DNA from: Liolophura sinensis
Taxonomy: Eukaryota; Mollusca; Polyplacophora; Chitonida; Chitonidae
Length of the DNA: 64,000 bases
Direction of reading: 5' to 3'
NCBI RefSeq assembly: GCF_032854445.1
Contig: NC_088297.1
Span: forward strand, 13,625,039 to 13,689,038
Positions 19,400-31,300 of this stretch are shown here, piece after piece. The first letter of the stretch is position 1; each line of letters opens with the position of its first letter. A model generated the notes under the pieces. It searched no databases. It was not told where the DNA came from and worked only from the letters and a program-made list of their open reading frames with translations. The position numbers were made by a program, and so were the translations under genes.

Positions 19400-21330
19400 T
19401 ACGCACGACACTATAACCGTACATTGTATGTTCAGGTTGGTCGGAAATGATTTATTAATTCTGTGATTTTGGTATCTTGCCGGCGTCGTTAATTCTGCGA
19501 TATCGAGGAGAGGAAGTCTGCACGAATTGTGCCAGACCAACGACATGGAAGTTTTAAATTGCGTCATAATGGGGACAGCGGACGACGTTAAAGCTCAAGC
19601 ATACATACATACAAATTGTATCACTGAAATGTTTTACCAAATTCTGATTAAACCGTGCTGCTCGGGGAGAATGTAGTGGGGATGGGGTGGTAGTTGCAGC
19701 TGGGGGTGGGGTGGTAATTGCAGCTTTGGTGAGGTATATACATTGTCATTTAAAAGTAAACTGAAAGATGTCAAATTTCACCGGTGATACGTGTTATCAT
19801 TTGCTAGGCGTCAAACAATATAATTAAAGAGGTACAGCGTAGAGAGTAAGACGGGAGCAGCCAGGAGAGTGTGATAGCTGGCTAATGATCACACGTAACC
19901 GATGAAATGTTGCCTGTTGTCAGTTTACCTCAGCCAGACTTTTATTCGAACTGTTTATTTATATGCTTAGATAGTAGCAAATTACACGCCCCCCTAGCAC
20001 CATGACTTGAGCACAATTTGGTCAAAAAGAATGCAGTGATGATAATGGCAATTTCTTGGACGTCGCTGGCCGGGAATTACTCCAGATACTGTATTGTCAT
20101 CACATTTAACATACAATCACAATGATCACTACTCTCATTGTACACGCCATTCTGCAGCCTTTTACATGGATAATTTGAAATGATTGGTATATGTGGCTGA
20201 AGTAGCCAACACAGTTCTGCTGTATATATTATTATTTACAGAGGCAATTGTTCAGCTGTTAGCCATCACTTCCTGCCCCAAACTGCTATGCGCAGTGACA
20301 TGCTCACATACGCCCTCATATACTATAGAAACAATTGCCACGAGTTAAAAAGACAAGTAAGGAAGTTCCTTTAATTAAATGTGGCCATTTCCTAGCTTCG
20401 TGTAGTCTAACCACATTGTAGTCCCTGCTGTGGCTTTATTCTAAACGCTGTAGTCTTTGTATAACTAAATTCAATGCCTCTGACAAGGCGATGGTTTAGA
20501 CAATGCACTATATGGTACACCCACACCCACCCACCAACTCGCCCACACACCCACCCACCAACTCACCCACTCACCCACCCATACACCTGACTGCTGTGAT
20601 ATATCAGTTAAAAGGACGCAGAATCGATCCTAATTGGCTGACAGTGGATATAGGATTTCCTGGGTTAAATCTTGCCGCCCTGGTCATGCCTGAATAAATG
20701 TGCTCTATCGAAAATTCAGCTCAGACAAGGCATAGCCTGGACACAAGCCTCTCACACTAGCCAATCAGCATCGATTCTAAATAAAAGTGTCGCATATAAC
20801 TTAATTCCGAAAAAGTTAGTAATATCGTTGCCTGATAACGACCGGTCCACATATGACTAAATTCCGGAACGACCTCTTTGGTCCTTACGGTCTCCTGTTC
20901 ACATCTGTGGCGAAAATATGTAACATGTAACGTCACACACAGTGTGACCTTTCTAGGACATACGCCAGTTTCATTTTTAGTTTGAAAAGAAATCTGTAAG
21001 TAATTGTAGGGTGTTGACGACAATCAGTTGTAGGCAACGCCATCGCGACTATTTGTCCGGACGTACGTGCGTTCAAAGAAAGCCCTTTCCTTAAGCAGTA
21101 AAATACCAGTCCATATATAAGACTAGTAACTTCGTGTGATTTAATCCAGTCATTCAGGTTTCCTCAAACTACGAAACTAGTCGCCATCGTAAATGTGATA
21201 AACTCGCTAGTATGGCAAGTCAACAAATTAGTCCATCCATTAATCAATCAATCAATCCATTCCTCCATGAATTAATCAATCAATGTTAGTACAACCTAAA
21301 TGATATGTACTGAGACACAGCAGATTTCAT
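19400..21330. other. non-coding, no recognised gene
   Basis: Short unrecognised ORFs. A CCCA/CCAA-rich simple tract lies at 20518-20585, and (AATC)n near 21228-21285. Confidence 0.6.
20518..20585. repeat. ACCC-rich simple repeat
   Basis: Imperfect (CCCA)n with interspersed ACTC/AACTC units. Confidence 0.85.
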
Positions 21331-21570
21331 ATATTTATTTGATTAGAGGTTTACGCCATATTCAATAATATTTCGCTTAAATGACGACAGTCAGCATTAT
21401 TGTGACAGGAAACCGGACAAAGCCCGTGGAAAACCCAAGAACAACAGCAAGTTACTGAGGTACCTTTCCACGTACATGTACTGCCGAAGAGGAAGCCAGC
21501 GATCGCATTAGTGAGAGGCCTCTGGGTCATGGTGTTGCACTAGCAAGTTAACCACTGGGCCTCGGAGGCC
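21331..21570 (-). repeat. SINE-A, near full length but diverged
   Basis: All blocks are present in reverse orientation: the tail, the GGAAACCGGACAAAGCCCG block and a head ending CTGGGCCTCGGAGGCC. There are many substitutions, so this is an old copy. Confidence 0.8.
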
Positions 21571-22267
21571 TCGCGAGATACAGTAGGATCCAGTAGACTG
21601 ACTGATCTTTAACTGCTTATCGGGACGGGATTAAATCATTCTAATTCAAAGGCATCCCGCCAATGGAACTGAACATCAGTGTATACATTTTAATTGAAAC
21701 ATCTGTAAGTATGGTACCAAAACCAACGATTCCAAATCAAATGTTCTGGTTTGATTCATTTGTGGTGACAGGATAGTTGTGTTGAACCAGGGCTTCACAT
21801 TCACAAAACTTCAACAGCGACTATTTTTTGTTTACTTTTTTGCTCAATTACGATTCCACCTAGACAGCGTTATATCCGAAGAGAGATACCCAAAAATGAA
21901 AGTAGGATGTTCTATGAAAAGCTCTTTACCTTTAAATACCCACAAAAATATCAGCTACACAAGGGGGATGTGGGAAAATACAAATAAACATACTAAAACA
22001 GACAAGATAAATTTAGATTTACCTGAAAATAATTTATTTTTCGACATAACAGTTAGGAGATAGCATAGTGAATCAACTCACATTATATTCAACAGACAAA
22101 TTTTTGTGCCACAAAAGAGTTTAAATTTCAATTTAAACAATACGTCAACCACTGAACATAAAATCGATTGCATACATGTTACAATCACCAATAACCGTAT
22201 TAACAACTAAGACGAATTACGCCCACCTATGTCTCTCTTCAATTGTATGACTGAGGGGCAAAATTAA

Positions 22268-22392
22268 CGTTTTAACGTTTTATCGACATCAATAAATGTA
22301 TTATCGACATAGATAAATATTTTTCGATATCGATTAATATTTATCGATATCGATAATCGATTCATTTATCGATATAAATAATTTTCGATGAA
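22268..22392. repeat. ATCGATA-rich tract
   Basis: Repeated TATCGACAT, TATCGATA and AATCGATT motifs with AAATA spacers. Many are self-complementary. Confidence 0.7.
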
Positions 22393-24208
22393 AAGTTAAT
22401 TTGGCTCCCCATAGCCAGACAGCCAAAATGAAAGGGAGATTACTCTGATCTCACGCCCATCGTTTTATACCGTCTTGCACAGAGCGTGAACAGAACATCC
22501 TGGAGGTGCGTCACAATCCACTGCGGGTTTGCATAATCTGCATTGAGGGTCTATGGTTGGAAAAACGTAGATGGTATCACCATATCCGTATTGTTGGTGT
22601 AGGCTGCAATAAAAATACAGTTTCAGTTAGGGTAAGAAGTGGTTCTCTCTATGAGATTGCATGTGATCTTGTACATCAGAAGCCTGCAAATTTACCAGGC
22701 GTACACTGTACAGATTAGAGTTAGAACCTTAAAAGTTGGACAACAATCAAACTATGTTGACTCTAAACGAAACTGAATTGTACAGGTTTGAAATTATCGG
22801 TATTTGTTATATTATATGATTGTTTTTTTTAATCATATAATTGTTTGTAAACACAGTATAGACACTGGTGTCGCCGTATTTGGCTCCAATGCACAAACTA
22901 GCCTCTGAAATCTTCGATACCTGGAAGGAACAATGGTGACTGGGTTTCACAGTTTTTTTCAAGTAGGCAGTTACACATTTTCACCAACAAATGATTTGTT
23001 GTTTTGTGTTTTTCTCGCAGACGTTATTATTGGGGATAGAGCTCTTGGGTACCTGGCGCTTACATTACATAGATCTAGGCATGAACATCTGCCTACTGCA
23101 ACATGTCATCTAGCAAAGAACACAGTGTAAGGTGTGTGCACAAAGTATTGGATGTGCCAAAAACAATGTTACACTGGTAAAAGCTTCTTGGAAGCCGTGT
23201 CTATTTTTTTTTAGATGTCATTCTTTGCAAAACTATGTTCCAAAATCTATAAAACTCTTTAAGGGTGAACATATATTCGAAATAAATTGGGACTGACTTT
23301 TTTCTCTCTCCTCTGCCACATCAAACTTGTGACAGGTTGTCACAAATCTACCAATTATGTCTTTGTTTCAAAACTACAATTAAATACTTTCCAGTGTTTT
23401 AAAATTAACCTGAAAAATAGGGTTTTAGGTAGGAAAATGCCGAGTGCGTTACACCTCCTAATTACTGACCCTGACTACATCCTAAAAGAAGCCTTCTGTA
23501 TCCATCCAGGGCACTCTAAAGGATTTTGGGGGAATTTCGGGATTATTTATCTTTAGCTACGCGATTTTAGGTAATATATCCAGGGCTATGAACTGTGAGA
23601 TTCCCAAAAACAGCAAGTAAATTGCCCTCGATGAATTCCTTACAGCTACTTTACCTTCGCAGTTTCGCTTGTATAAGAGATCTTCACACCTCTATTAAAC
23701 TTCTTTTTGGAGAGGCTATAATAACCAAGGGTTATTTTAAGTTTAAATTTGCCTTGTTATGTTCAGTATAAGTAAGATGAAGTGGAGTACAAATTTGCAT
23801 AAACATCACATCAAGAGACCGATAAATTTGACAGTTTTATGAGTGGAGGAAGCTAGAGCATCTGAGGTAAACCATTGACACTTAGCGAGTTACTATCGTC
23901 GAATGTGTGCTGTACAGACATTTACATAGAATTGGAGGAAGAAAAGCGATGTTCAACAAACGTCAGACTCGATTGTTTATTGCCATCAAAACAAGAGTTT
24001 ACAATCGGGATTTAACCAATTTCTCCAATGTCAGAACGACTGATAGACAAGCGCCTCAAGCGCTCGGTCATTATCCGCTTCCAATCCAATTACTGTTCTG
24101 ATGATAGAGATTAAAGTAAAAGATATCTAAAACATAAAGTAAGGTCCATATTGCGCCAGGAACCACCAGGCTGTAAGTGGGCAAACGATAACTACATAAA
24201 TAAATCCC

Positions 24209-24331
24209 CCAACTTTGAAGCCGTGAAGCAATTGGACGTTAAATTACACACAACTTTGAAGCCGAGAAGCAATTGGACGTTAAATTACACACAACTTTGA
24301 AGCCGTGAAGCAATTAGGCGTTAAATTACAC
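24209..24331 (+). repeat. 41-bp tandem repeat, three copies
   Basis: Unit AACTTTGAAGCCGTGAAGCA plus ATTGGACGTTAAATTACACAC, repeated three times with few differences. Confidence 0.9.
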
Positions 24332-25520
24332 ACCGATATGTGTCTTATACATAGATCAAGATAGCCTCAAGTTTAGATCAAACAGACCTTTTCTCAAACA
24401 CACACTATGTGCATAAAATAGCGCTAGAGGAGATAATCTTGTTACATGCCTTTCTTTTTCTGGTGATTTTGGGTGGATTAACTTTTACATGAAAGCAAGC
24501 GCTTATTATTATGGTTTAAGGGAAATTAGTAAAGTTATGGAAAACCTTTTATATATTTTGACATACCGTCAATGGCATATACGAATGAAATACCAAACCT
24601 TTCATGCATCCCTTTGAGAAATATTTTCGACTATCACTAACGTTCAGATGCGATGGTTTTCGGTCACCAGTAAAAAATGATACGATTTTTATCAGCTGTA
24701 ATTGCCTTTAGTGGAGAACTACGCATTGTGCAAAAAAATAAAACCAGATATGTCTTCAACGTGCCAAATTATATGTAACTGTTAACATTTTATCTCGAAG
24801 TTAAAAAAATATTAATAATAATTTAAAAAATAGTTGATCAATTATGATCAACCAATGCTTTCAAAAGCGATTAAATTTTTAAAAATCTGCTACCAATATG
24901 TGTTGGATTAGAAATTTTGTACACGTCTGCCAAAAATCTCTGAAAATAGTGGTTGTGATGAACATGGTTTACAAATCATTTCATCAAAAACCAGTGTAGC
25001 CACCTGGATAAGTGTCTGATGTTATTCAAAACCTTCTGAGCATTCTTCTAAACTTGCTCCAACCCAGGGTCTTCGTTAAAAATTCCCAAATTGTTTCTAA
25101 CACCAATCATAACAAAAACTAGTGTGTCAAGATTATTCCATACCTGGCCTTCAATGCAAGTTTAATAAGTTTTACAATGAGTTTAATTTTCATGCTAGTA
25201 AATATGAAGAGCGCGTCCAGAATCTCTGGCGCTCTGCTTGATGATTGTGTATAATTTCGTCAACCCAGGACCATATATTCAATGTGTTGAATTACATCAT
25301 CACATTGGACTTATAAACAGTTGCTATCAAAGCGCAACTGAAATGCATACTTTGTTATCGTTAACTTATATTCTAGCATGGTACACGATTTGAATACTGA
25401 TTTCACTCAGTCGCCTTGAGCGTACCCTGCGTCGTTCCAACATCACTGAAAACTGTTGACTGCCTTTATTTGCATGATTCGGTTCTATTTTCGTACTTTA
25501 TATACTTTCTTAGCTCTCTT

Positions 25521-25601
25521 AGCATGAGCTGGACTTGAACTCACAGCGACCGCATTGGTGAGAGACTCCTGGGTCACTACGCTACGCTAGCGCGCTAACC
25601 A
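25521..25601 (-). repeat. SINE-A head fragment
   Basis: Reverse-oriented AGCATGAGCTGGACTTGAAC to CTACGCTAGCGCGCTAACC. The body and tail are absent. Confidence 0.8.
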
Positions 25602-28207
25602 ATAATACTTATAGACTACTACATAACTACTGCAACGTGCAGTCGATATTTAGAAGTACGATTGTATCAGTTATTCGGCTGCAGAAGAGCAGTTTTTTTA
25701 AAAATTTCTCGTTAAGAAATATTTGCTGTTAAAGTAAACATGGAAATATAACTCAGTGTAACAAGTCCAGAGTTCAGATCAGCGAAGTGGACCTATCCTG
25801 CGCCTGCTTTTACATCAATGAAGGCAGACATGTTTATACGCAGCGTGGGAAATACGTTTTATATAGCAAAAGGTATTTCGTGAAAAAATGGGCTACCAAC
25901 ATTTTGGTCGTCTGAATATAGCATCAAACCGGCTGTTGGGCGAAATGAGAAAAAAAAAAACATTTCAAAATAATATTTAACCGTGTGTTTTACGTATAAA
26001 TAAACATTTCAATTCAAAACAAGATATGACAAAAATGTGCACAGAATTGACAACACCTGACTAAAGTGTGTTCAAGGAGAAGACTACATAAAATGATGCA
26101 AATATCAAACGAAAGAATTGTTTCAGGACAAAAACTAAGTGAAAACACGAAAGTATGGTGGTTATTTGAGACCACCTATTGGTATTTATTTATTTATTTG
26201 ATTGGTTTTTTTACGCCGTACTCAAAGAATATTTCATTTATACGACGTCGGCTAGAATTATGGTGGGAGGAAACAGGGCAGAGCCCGAGGGGAAACCCAC
26301 GTACATCCGCAGGTTGCTGGAAGATCTTCCCACATACGTATTGGTATTTATCATCTTCGCATAATACAGTTCTATAAAGGACGTGATTGATGTCTAATAA
26401 ATTTATTTAATGTAAATTTGATGTTTACATCCAACATATACAAATAAATGGTCCCAAATACCGCCCATGCAAAACTTGTTTTCAAAACGTTTCTTCTCAT
26501 GAAAGAATTTTCTGGCCATATTTACACCTAAAACGTCTGATATTCAAACATTCTGTGTCAGCCAATGGACTTCTACTCAAATATATAGTTACGCCTCTGC
26601 CTTGGCCTGAAAAAAATTCTAACATACAGGTACATCTATATATCTACAGACCAGCGAGACTGCAGTTATTTGTAGTTTTCTTTAGACCAGGACTTGTCAT
26701 TTCGAAGGGCGGTTGGTGATCAAGTCTTTGCTGGGCTCTGGTTGTTAGTTGGTCTTTATTGATCACCTCCCCTGAACAAGCTTTCACGACAGGGGGCGCT
26801 GCTATTGCAGTTTCGCAAATCTGGGTCGTCGTTGAGCGCGGCGTAGGAACAATATTGTTCCTTAATTTTGTAAGATATTGAGGATCTTCATATTTTTTGA
26901 CGACCTGTAATCGGTACTGAAATAGTCAGTGTCCATCATGATGTGATGATCGCCATATTCGAAACAAATTTGTTACTGTCTCGAATTGTCTCAGTCACTT
27001 CCACTCTTCTACACTGTTCTGGACAACAACAACAACCCAACAATAACAACACCACCACCTGTCAAATGTCATTTTGCTTTCTGCATTTGAAACCCATGAA
27101 AATCCTCAGTTGTTGTCCTAATTCTTCGTTTAAACCATGTTGTTTTATTATAACGCATCTCGTTTTGTTATAACGCATACTATCGATGTATAAGTGAAAA
27201 CAGTTTTTGACTACGACTCTACACCCGAAATAAATGAATAAATTGTCTTCGTAATTTTAAGACCAAAGCTGACGCATTTTGCTGAAGTGTCACTGTGGTG
27301 GTAAATCCTTGACCAGATACCTTTAACCTTTAGTATGTCATAAATTTATTTTGCAAATGAATTTCTGGTTTTCCAACATTTATTTCTAATTCGAGCCCAC
27401 AGACATACGCGTACTCTCGGTTTTACTCTTGTGTTATTCTGGCAGACGCAGTGGTGATAATATTCTCAAAATAGCAAACAAATTAATACGAAACTCTGCT
27501 TCAGGGTAAGATAACTTCAAAACTTAGCTCGTGGAAGAAAACTGTTTTCTGTGCAGAATGTTCTGTTCTCTATATCCAATTATTATCAGGCTTAATTCTT
27601 AGAATATCGTCCATTTGTCTTTACCTATACCTTACCATGTTTTTTTAACCTCATCTGGCAATAAGTCGCATCAGCATTTTAGGTGTCTCACAAGTCATGC
27701 AGATTTGAAGGAAACAGAGTGGGGAATTTGCTGGACTGAATATACATCTCGCATAGTCAGCTCTATTGACTTTACAGCACCATTGGCAGGCACCACAAAA
27801 TCGCATCTTATGGCTGTGTTAGTTTGCAAGAACCCACACCTTATCTCTCTAAACCCCTTGTGAACTTGTGAGACTACTGATATGCAGACTTAGCAACTGC
27901 CAAAGGCAAATAAAGTGCCTGGATGTGTGCGCTCGCAAATAAATAAGAAAGAAACATTGTTTTGACATTTACCTGTTGTACAATGCCATAACTCACACCT
28001 AAATGCTGCACCTTCTAATTTTGAATTTTTATCTGCTAAACTTGGTTTCTCTTAAATTCTGTCCTATAGCTGCTTTATCTTAAACAGCTAGGCAATCACT
28101 GGCATCAGGAGCAATGGTAGATATGTTAGCCTTCGAGGTGTAAGTGAAATATTTATGGGTGTGGTGATAAATTTGAATTAAAGAATGAAGTTACTCTGTC
28201 GTTTCAG
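25602..28207. other. non-coding sequence upstream of RNGTT
   Basis: Contains one SINE-A copy (26190-26338) and short ORFs (for example 27615-27863 +) without recognisable domains. An RNGTT promoter and untranslated exon are expected here; I cannot place them. Confidence 0.5.
26190..26338 (-). repeat. SINE-A, 5'-truncated, 13-bp target duplication
   Basis: Reverse-oriented tail to CTTCCCACATACG. It is flanked by TATTGGTATTTAT at 26177-26189 and 26339-26351. Confidence 0.9.
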
Positions 28208-28263
28208 GCAGTGTTTTGTGTTGGAACATCTATAATGCGGTAATCCTGTATGTATCAGTCATC

Positions 28264-28339
28264 ATGAGTTGGGAGAAAAGAATGCTGAGTATACCACCAA
28301 GGTGGCTCCACTGCCCGAGGAAAGGAAACCCCATTGCTG
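28264..28339 (+). CDS. RNGTT: RNGTT exon 1 (start and [12 protein letters not shown])
   Basis: Encodes the conserved N-terminal [12 protein letters not shown] segment and ends in phase 1 before a GTGAG donor. Two in-frame ATGs are possible, at 28264 and 28282. I chose the first because it is the most upstream ATG in this frame. A tttcag acceptor-like site at 28202-28207 suggests an untranslated exon upstream. No stop separates it from 28264, so a longer N-terminus cannot be excluded. Confidence 0.85.
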
Positions 28340-31300
28340 GTGAGAATAATGTATAAAGTTGCTTCAGAGTTAACTCTTTTGATGCAGATCAAATACTGAC
28401 TTCCTCTCCGGTCGTACGTAGAAAAATCTGCCAACAACCTGCGGCCAGTAGTGGGATTACCCTGTTATCTGCCCAGTTTTCTTCCCTGCTGCCATTGTGT
28501 AAGCGAAATCATCTTGAGTACGAAACACCAATCAAATAAATAAATAAATAAATAAAATCTTTTGATGCTAACAGCATCAATGGATTACAAAGATGTATTT
28601 GTCATATTGTGTTCCGTAAAACCCTCCACCTATTGGTTTCATTTAGAGGTTTGTCAATTAGCTTTAGATATAATTTTGGGGAATAAAAAAATTCATGAAG
28701 ACAGATAAACTGGGCTGTTATCGCACTGTAGTCTACCAGCTTTATGTTTTGAGGCGTTGCTGAAATCGAATCCAGAATATACTGTATTTCATGCCTGAAG
28801 TTGAGAATTTTTCAGGTGACACTTTTTTTAAGTGAGACATTTTTTCCATATTGCTATTGATACACCTTATAGTATACACGGCCACTTAAAATTTCTTATT
28901 AGAAAACATGGCATCAAAAGTATTTTATAGAATTTATTCTCTTGTGTGAGTACATTTTACAAGCCAAACTTAAACACGGAGAGTGGGATATAAAACTGTA
29001 GATAAATTTAGTGTGGTATGTTGTATGATTTCTGAGATTCACATGATTGTACCTACAGAAGGTTCGTGGTGTACTTTGGGTAGCCCAGTTAGCTCCTCCA
29101 CCCATAAAGCAGAAGGCAAACTATAACGGAAAAGCTCTTCAGCACAGTGATTTAACACTAATCCATTGAATACTGTAAATAACCTAAAATTTCGCCCATG
29201 ACAAAGTTTCTCCTTTTATCTGAGAGTTCTGTTGCTCTTATTAAGTTGTTTTGATATTTGTTTTGAAGGTAAGGTGATATAACATGCATATTACAGCCAA
29301 AATTATAAGTTTATTCACCAAAAGTATTATTTTTTTTTACCTTTATTTGCCTCCAAAATTGCACTTTTTGGAGTGAAATTCTAGATTGTTTATACAAGAA
29401 AACTACATGGGTTTTTTGATAGCAGCTTTTGTGTTACAGGTAAATTTCTGCCTTTTAAGACTCCCCTGAATGCCAAATACAATGACCAGATCCCAGACGA
29501 ATGTCGATTCAACATCAGTATGCTGTTTAGATCCTTGAAGATGTATAATGTAAGTAGTACAATGATACCTGCATACAATGTAAATTAATTCCTCAACCTT
29601 TTCGCATATGAAAGAGCAACTTTCGGTGCAGTTTATGCTTTTTTATCATTAGATTTTGGTCGCCAAAATATGGCTGCAGTATTGCTGATGTGGCGTTAAA
29701 CCATAATCATTCATTCATTCATTAGATTTTGGAGACAAATCTACTCTGGTTGGATTGGCCAATTTCATGGCTTCACAAACAGTGTAAGGTTAAAGACTGT
29801 ACAGGATAGTGCCTTCAGAATATGCTTGGATAAACACCTTGTAAACATATGAAAAGGTTGAAGAATTACAGTACCACATTGTTTGGCAGTGATGTTGAAT
29901 TTCTTGGTAAACAAATTTAATTCAAAGTTATTTTGGATTACACAGTTCTTGTTGCCTTTCACTTGAGGCACACATTATCTTTGACTTAATGTACACATTA
30001 AAGGCCAAGACAGCACCTGGCTAAAACATATTTCAGCCGCAAGCAGCTTTCTGAAAAATATCATATTTTATTATTTTAATGAGATTTCACAGAATAACAT
30101 GTAGAATAAAATGATAATACTTCACAATTGGCTGGTGTGAGTTGAGGCAGCTATCTTGTATCGAGCACTGTTTTTTGTGGGTTGCAGGTAAAGATGGGAC
30201 TTTTGATAGATCTGACAAACACCAAGAGGTTCTATGATCAGAAAGAGGTGGAGGAAAACGACTGTGTTTATGTAAAGTTACAATGCCGAGGGTGAGGCAC
30301 CAGTGGTGACATTGCTTTATATTACATGCCTAAAGATACACTGTAGCTATCCCGTTGACTAAACTTTTTTGGCTTTGCATGATCTCCTGGGCCCATTTAA
30401 CGAAGAAATTTGTATCTTGTGTCATGCATAACGCAGGTTCAAACCTGGGTGGGGTCACCAAGAGGTGAGAGCAAGGAAACGCGACTGGTTGGCCTGGTGT
30501 TAGTGACTGGGTTAGGTGTCTTCGGCATGGTACTTCAGTGATGGCAGGACGGACTTGCCCTGCTACAAGAAGACAAACCAGTATATGTATACACACCTAG
30601 TGACTCCTTGTCATAAGAATGAAAAATTTGTTAAGTATGACATTAAACTCCAGGCATACAGACATATACATATGCGTAACACGGCAACATTCGTGTGTAG
30701 TGTGTGCACATGGCTATTGTCAGATGCACACTTGCATGTATTTAAGGTAGTAGTGCAATAATTTTGTATTTATTTATTTATTTGATAAGTGTTTTGCGCG
30801 GTACTCAAGGATATTTCACTTAGACGACAGCGGCCAGCATTATGGTGGGAGGAAACCCACCACCACATGCAGGTTGCTGACAGACCTTCCCACTTAAGGC
30901 CGGAGAGGAAGCCAGCATGAGCAGGACTTGAACTCACAGCGACTACATTGGTGAGAGGCTTCTGGGTCATTATGCTGTGCTAGTGCGCTTACCATCTGAG
31001 CCACGGATAGCTTTGTAAGATGTTTCCCAGAGTATAGAATTCCCCTCTTTCCCATGGCTAGCACAGCATATTGACTCAAAAGCCTCTCACCAAATTGGTT
31101 ACTGGGGTTGTAAATTCAGCCCATGCTAGCTTCCTCTCTGGTTGTGCATGGGAAGATCTGCCAGCCATGTGCAGATGGTCAATGGTTTGCCCAGATTCTT
31201 ACCACCATAATGTCATCATATAAGTGAAACATTCTTGAGCACTGCATAAAAATGTCAATCAAATAAACAAATAAATTTTGTTCCTGGCTACAGATCATTA

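Larger units (their letters stand above)
21571..25520. other. non-coding, no recognised gene
   Basis: AT-rich, with an ATCGATA-rich tract at 22268-22392, a triplicated 41-bp unit at 24209-24331 and several 60-95-codon ORFs (for example 21779-22063 +) with no domain that I recognise. Confidence 0.55.
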
